From NCBI RefSeq assembly GCF_001187905.1, contig NZ_LGIS01000033.1, positions 1-64,000 of the forward strand: a stretch of 64,000 nt of DNA, in the 5' to 3' direction. A program made the position numbers and the translations under genes. The notes beneath the pieces are model-generated. The model was not told the DNA's origin and did no database searches. It was given only the letters and a program-made list of their open reading frames with translations. This DNA comes from Pantoea sp. RIT-PI-b (lineage in GTDB: Bacteria > Pseudomonadota > Gammaproteobacteria > Enterobacterales > Enterobacteriaceae). Positions 60,620-64,000 of the stretch are shown piece by piece; positions within the stretch are counted from its first letter, which is position 1; each line of letters opens with the position of its first letter.

Positions 60620-61956
60620 GATCTCAGCACCGCGAAGAGTTCCAGTTCCGGGTCACCCAGCGTGCCGGGGACATAAAACATGCAGCTGGCGCTCTCGAGC
60701 ATGGCGCGTGCCGCCGGATGCGACAGATCCAGTGAGAAATACTGGTTCTCCAGTCGCAGCGGAATGGCGGCCGGCACGTGGCTGAGCGGTTTCAGTGGAA
60801 TACCCAGCTGTGAGCTGTTGACCAGCGCTGTTACGTTATCCGGACTGCCCACTTTGCACTGGCGCGGGAACTGCTCTTGAAGTTGAGCCACCGGCAGCGG
60901 CGAGCGCACCGACAGGTAGAAATCCGCTTCCTCGCGCAGGCGTGGATCGTTGAGACGTGCCTGCCACTGGCGCAGCCGGCGATCGTGAGTCATCTCTATC
61001 GCCACCATGCGCGAAGGCAGACTCGCCTCCAGCAGCGTGCCGAGCAGGCTGAACAGCGGCGGGAACACCTCATTCAAATTGTCATGGTGGTAAGCCGGGA
61101 TAGCGCTCACCTGATGCTCCAGCGAGAACGTCAGCAAACTGCCCGCCAGCCTTGCCAGCTCCGGATAAAGCCGTTCCGGCGGGCTTTGCGGATGGCGCAG
61201 AAAATCAGCCAGCAGCGGTTCGGCACTGTTGAGCGCGTTGAGCAGCCAGAACAGCGACACGTCAGCGACGGCGAAATCGGCCATGCGCTGGTTGCTTTCG
61301 CGGCGCATCGCCATCAGACGCACCAGCCGTGCACGCAGCTGCGTCACCAGTTGTTCAAGTGCCGTCATCAGCCACGGGCTGGATTGCAGGGTCAGCAGCG
61401 GCGGCAGGAACTGGCTGTCCAGCGCCCAGCTGCCCTGCGCATCCTGCTGCAGACGCGCCACCGCACAGGTCAGCCAGTCGCTATTGTCCTGATGTGCATA
61501 ACGCAGCGTCAGTTCAGGATGCAATACCGCAACCTGCCGGATGTCATCCCCGAACAGGTTGCGGATATCGCGCCAGCGCTGGCGGAATCGCACCGGGCGC
61601 TCGGCCACGTCGCTCTCCTGCAGGCAGTTGCCGCCGTTGGCATAGAGCTGCGGCAGCGCCAGAACAACCGTCACTTCCTTCTGCTCCGCCTCAAGCGTCA
61701 GCGTCGGTGGCAGCGGATCGGCGTTGTGCGTATCCACCAGCGTGCCGTCGCGAAAGCGCAGATGCAGATGGCGCGGCTTAAGCCGGCCAAGCTTCAGCGC
61801 TTCCGGCTCAAACTCAACCTGAAATACGCCCCACGGCTGATTAAGCCCCATGCGCGCAATGCACTCGCTTTGCCACGCCTGCCAGGCGGACTGCTGCTGA
61901 AAGTGCTGGGGCGAAATCATGGTGCCCCGGCCCCAAAGTGGTTGTTCTGTTTTCAT
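60616..61956 (-). CDS. tssK: T6SS baseplate-membrane connector TssK
   Basis: A 446-residue protein starting with the TssK pattern (PLWGRGTMISPQHFQQQSAW, then QPWGVFQVEFEPEALKLGR). The C-terminal receptor-binding-like domain contains LRLENQYFSLDLSHPA and a terminal FYVPGTLGDPELELFAVL. It connects the baseplate wedge to TssL/TssM. It begins 14 bp after tssC and overlaps tssL by four bases. Confidence 0.94.
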   Translation of the reverse strand: MKTEQPLWGRGTMISPQHFQQQSAWQAWQSECIARMGLNQPWGVFQVEFEPEALKLGRLKPRHLHLRFRDGTLVDTHNADPLPPTLTLEAEQKEVTVVLALPQLYANGGNCLQESDVAERPVRFRQRWRDIRNLFGDDIRQVAVLHPELTLRYAHQDNSDWLTCAVARLQQDAQGSWALDSQFLPPLLTLQSSPWLMTALEQLVTQLRARLVRLMAMRRESNQRMADFAVADVSLFWLLNALNSAEPLLADFLRHPQSPPERLYPELARLAGSLLTFSLEHQVSAIPAYHHDNLNEVFPPLFSLLGTLLEASLPSRMVAIEMTHDRRLRQWQARLNDPRLREEADFYLSVRSPLPVAQLQEQFPRQCKVGSPDNVTALVNSSQLGIPLKPLSHVPAAIPLRLENQYFSLDLSHPAARAMLESASCMFYVPGTLGDPELELFAVLRS

Positions 61957-61970
61957 CCCTGAGTTCCGCC

Positions 61971-63512
61971 TTACGCTTTAGCTTTTGGCATCTGAGAAAC
62001 CAGCGACAGGTTCACGTCCATGCCTTCCACCTGGAAGTGCGGAATGGCGAACAGCTTGACGCGGAAGAAGCCCGGGTTGTCTTCGATATCTTCCACCAGC
62101 ACTTTGGCATCGCGCAGCGGATGTGAAGACTGCAGCTCATCGCCGGGATCGGTCATCTCGGTCACCAGCGTGCGCACCCAGGTGTTCAGCTCCAGCTCCA
62201 GCAGGCGGCGATCCTTGGTGGTGCCGATGTTTTCGCGCTGGATCAGCTTCAGGTAATGCGCGATGCGCGACAGCAGGAAGATATACGGCAGACGCGCATT
62301 GATGCGGCTGTTTGCGGTGGCATCCGCGGTATCGTACAGCGCCGGTTTCTGCGTCGAGTTAGCCGAGAAGAAGCAGGCGTAATCGCGGTTCTTGTAGTAA
62401 GAAAGCGGGATGAAGCCGAGGTTGGCGAACTCAAACTCACGGGTTTCCGGGATCATCACCTCAGACGGGATTTTCACCTGGTTGCCGGTGCCGAGATCGT
62501 AGAGATGGATCGGCAGATCCTGCACCGCACCGCCCGCTTGCGGGCCGCGAATTTGCACGCACCAGCCGTTGCTGATGAAGCTCTGCACCATATTGGCAGC
62601 AAAAGCGAACGAGGCGTTGGTCCACAGATATTTGTCGTGGTCCGGGCCTTTCACCTCTTCAACGTAGTTGAAGCTGCGCACCGGCACGGTGTCCGGGCCG
62701 TACGGCAGACGACCAAGCACGCGCGGCATGGTCAGGCCGATGTAGCGTGAGTCGTCGGTGTCGCGGAATGATTTCCACTTGATGTATTCAGCGCGGTCAA
62801 AGTAGTTGCCGATGTCTTTGATCGCCGCCACCTCTTCCATCGAATCTTTCAGGAAGAACTGCGGGCCAACCGAACCGATAAACGGCATGTGCGCCGAAGC
62901 GGCGACTTTGGACAGGTTACGCAGCAGCGCCACGTCCTGCGCCGAGGCATCGAACTCGTAAGCAGAGATCACCGCACCAATCGGCTCACCGCCCGGCGTG
63001 TCGTATTCCGCAACATAAGTTTGCAGGTAAAGGCCGCTCTGGATAATTTCCGGCGCGTCTTCAAAGTCCTGACGCAAATCGTCTTTCGACACGTCCAGCA
63101 CTTCGATTTTCACGTTCTGGCGGAAGTCAGTTTTATCCACCAGCGACTTCAGGCCGCGCCACGCCGATTCCACCTTCTGGAATTCGTCGTGGTGCATTAC
63201 CGCGTCCAGCTGACGGCTAATCTGGCGATCCAGCTCGGCGATGTGATGATCCAGCAGGTTTTTATCCAGCTTTTCCACTTTCGCGCCGCTGATTTTCAGA
63301 CGCGTCAGGAAAACCTGCATCGCCGCGGTGACGCGCTCGTCAGCGGTGGCATCCGACATCGCCTGGTTGTCCTGCCAGACATTCAGGTCACTCAATTCTG
63401 ACACCGGATTGAGGTTAATTTTTTCAAACAGCGACGCATAGACGCCGCCCGCCGCAGGGCGATCCAACACGGTGGTTGCGCCATTGGCATGGGTTTCATT
63501 CTGAACTGACAT
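61971..63512 (-). CDS. tssC: T6SS large sheath subunit TssC
   Basis: A 513-residue sheath protein. Core blocks include ESAWRGLKSLVDKTDFRQNV, EYDTPGGEPIGAVISAYEF, RVLGRLPYGPDTVPVRSFNY and the C-terminal LVEDIEDNPGFFRVKLFAIP. I chose the ATG at 63512 because GAGAGA precedes it at proper spacing; an ATG two codons earlier is too close. It follows tssB by 35 bp. The N-terminal segment expected to bind ClpV is present. Confidence 0.95.
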   Translation of the reverse strand: MSVQNETHANGATTVLDRPAAGGVYASLFEKINLNPVSELSDLNVWQDNQAMSDATADERVTAAMQVFLTRLKISGAKVEKLDKNLLDHHIAELDRQISRQLDAVMHHDEFQKVESAWRGLKSLVDKTDFRQNVKIEVLDVSKDDLRQDFEDAPEIIQSGLYLQTYVAEYDTPGGEPIGAVISAYEFDASAQDVALLRNLSKVAASAHMPFIGSVGPQFFLKDSMEEVAAIKDIGNYFDRAEYIKWKSFRDTDDSRYIGLTMPRVLGRLPYGPDTVPVRSFNYVEEVKGPDHDKYLWTNASFAFAANMVQSFISNGWCVQIRGPQAGGAVQDLPIHLYDLGTGNQVKIPSEVMIPETREFEFANLGFIPLSYYKNRDYACFFSANSTQKPALYDTADATANSRINARLPYIFLLSRIAHYLKLIQRENIGTTKDRRLLELELNTWVRTLVTEMTDPGDELQSSHPLRDAKVLVEDIEDNPGFFRVKLFAIPHFQVEGMDVNLSLVSQMPKAKA

Positions 63513-63547
63513 CAGCATTCTCTCTCAATAGTCCGTTACGGGGATGT

Positions 63548-64000
63548 TTAGGCTTGATCGGTGGCTAACGCAGACAGTTCGCTGCGCAGTTCGTCGCTGA
63601 GGGCGGGATCTTTCAGGATAACTTCCAGCTCCTTGCGGAAGGTGACGTTATCGAGCAGGTTGGATTTGAGGTCGCGCAGCAGATTGCGCATCGCCAGCAT
63701 GGCGCGCAGCTGGGGGATTTGGCGCGCAACCTGCTCCGGCTCAAAGTCTTTCATGTCGCGGAAGTTAAGCGCCACGTTCTCTTCGCTGCCGTCGCCGGCC
63801 AGCGTATTCGGCACGGCAAAGGAGACGGCAGGCGCGATATCGGCCAGCACGCTGTTGAAGTTGTTTTTGTTAACGTTGATTTTTTCGCGTTCAGACAGCG
63901 GGCGATCTTCTGCGCCGTTACTGAAATCGCCGGTCACCAGCAGCTTAAGCGGCAGCTCGGTTTTTTTGGCTGCGCCACCGGTGTGCAGGTCGAGCTTCAA
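63548..64000 (-). CDS. tssB: T6SS small sheath subunit TssB (5' end outside window)
   Basis: 150 residues of TssB, missing the first residues, which lie beyond base 64000; the first visible codon (TTG) is not the true start. Conserved blocks are LPLKLLVTGDFSNG, VSFAVPNTLAGDGSEENVAL and the C-terminal LLDNVTFRKELEVIL. TssB pairs with TssC to form the contractile sheath. It is probably the first gene, or near the first, of the operon; its promoter is not in the window. Confidence 0.93.
   Translation of the reverse strand: MKLDLHTGGAAKKTELPLKLLVTGDFSNGAEDRPLSEREKINVNKNNFNSVLADIAPAVSFAVPNTLAGDGSEENVALNFRDMKDFEPEQVARQIPQLRAMLAMRNLLRDLKSNLLDNVTFRKELEVILKDPALSDELRSELSALATDQA

Overview
The window looks like DNA of a yellow-pigmented member of the Erwiniaceae, most likely Pantoea or a close relative. 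It carries a complete zeaxanthin-glucoside carotenoid cluster in the order crtE-X-Y-I-B with crtZ convergent, a three-subunit membrane sugar dehydrogenase, and a type VI secretion (T6SS) locus of enterobacterial type. In Pantoea the crt cluster is known to sit on the large plasmid LPP-1, so the window may be megaplasmid DNA; this is inference, because no replication or partition gene is visible. No rRNA, tRNA, CRISPR array, transposase or integrase was seen.

Layout. 1-500: a GC-rich presumed non-coding repeat behind a hairpin. 501-3888: three minus-strand oxidoreductases (Gfo/Idh/MocA, DadA-like FAD enzyme, 2-hydroxyacid dehydrogenase). 4120-10362: carotenoid genes, tightly overlapping. 10599-12126: NimT/CynX-like MFS exporter with a convergent ArsR-type repressor. 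12224-16613: a divergent sugar-catabolic locus (isomerase and Gfo/Idh/MocA dehydrogenase on one side, LacI repressor and second isomerase on the other) around a 405-bp intergenic region with a striking operator array. 16890-20722: TAT-exported small subunit, GMC flavoprotein and triheme cytochrome c of a gluconate-dehydrogenase-type complex. 20786-28356: small metabolic genes, glutaminase, an orphan Phd-type antitoxin, a DUF2946/PepSY membrane pair rich in Met and His, and two tandem Ahr-type alcohol dehydrogenases. 28646-33562: a thioredoxin-fold protein, a molybdate-type ABC binding protein and permease behind a ModE-like box and without an ATPase gene, and a histidine kinase - response regulator - secreted HbpS-like protein set.

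33864-64000 (continuing beyond the edge) is a T6SS locus read on the minus strand: tssB-tssC-tssK-tssL-ompA-hcp-clpV-vgrG-[tli3-tle3]-remnants-[tli3-tle3]-PAAR-unknown membrane gene-tssM-tssA-tssF-tssG-tssJ-tssE. All core parts are present (tssB is cut by the window edge). Between clpV and tssM lies an effector-cassette region: an intact vgrG with a TTR-like C-terminal extension followed by an immunity/lipase pair, then a degenerate chimera of a PAAR start and a Tle3 end, then a 5'-truncated second vgrG with a different C-terminal extension and its own immunity/lipase pair. A 32-nt exact copy of the clpV 3' end is fused to the truncated vgrG, which records how the cassette was displaced. This region is the most interesting part of the window: it looks like a stepwise record of VgrG-tip and phospholipase-effector turnover.
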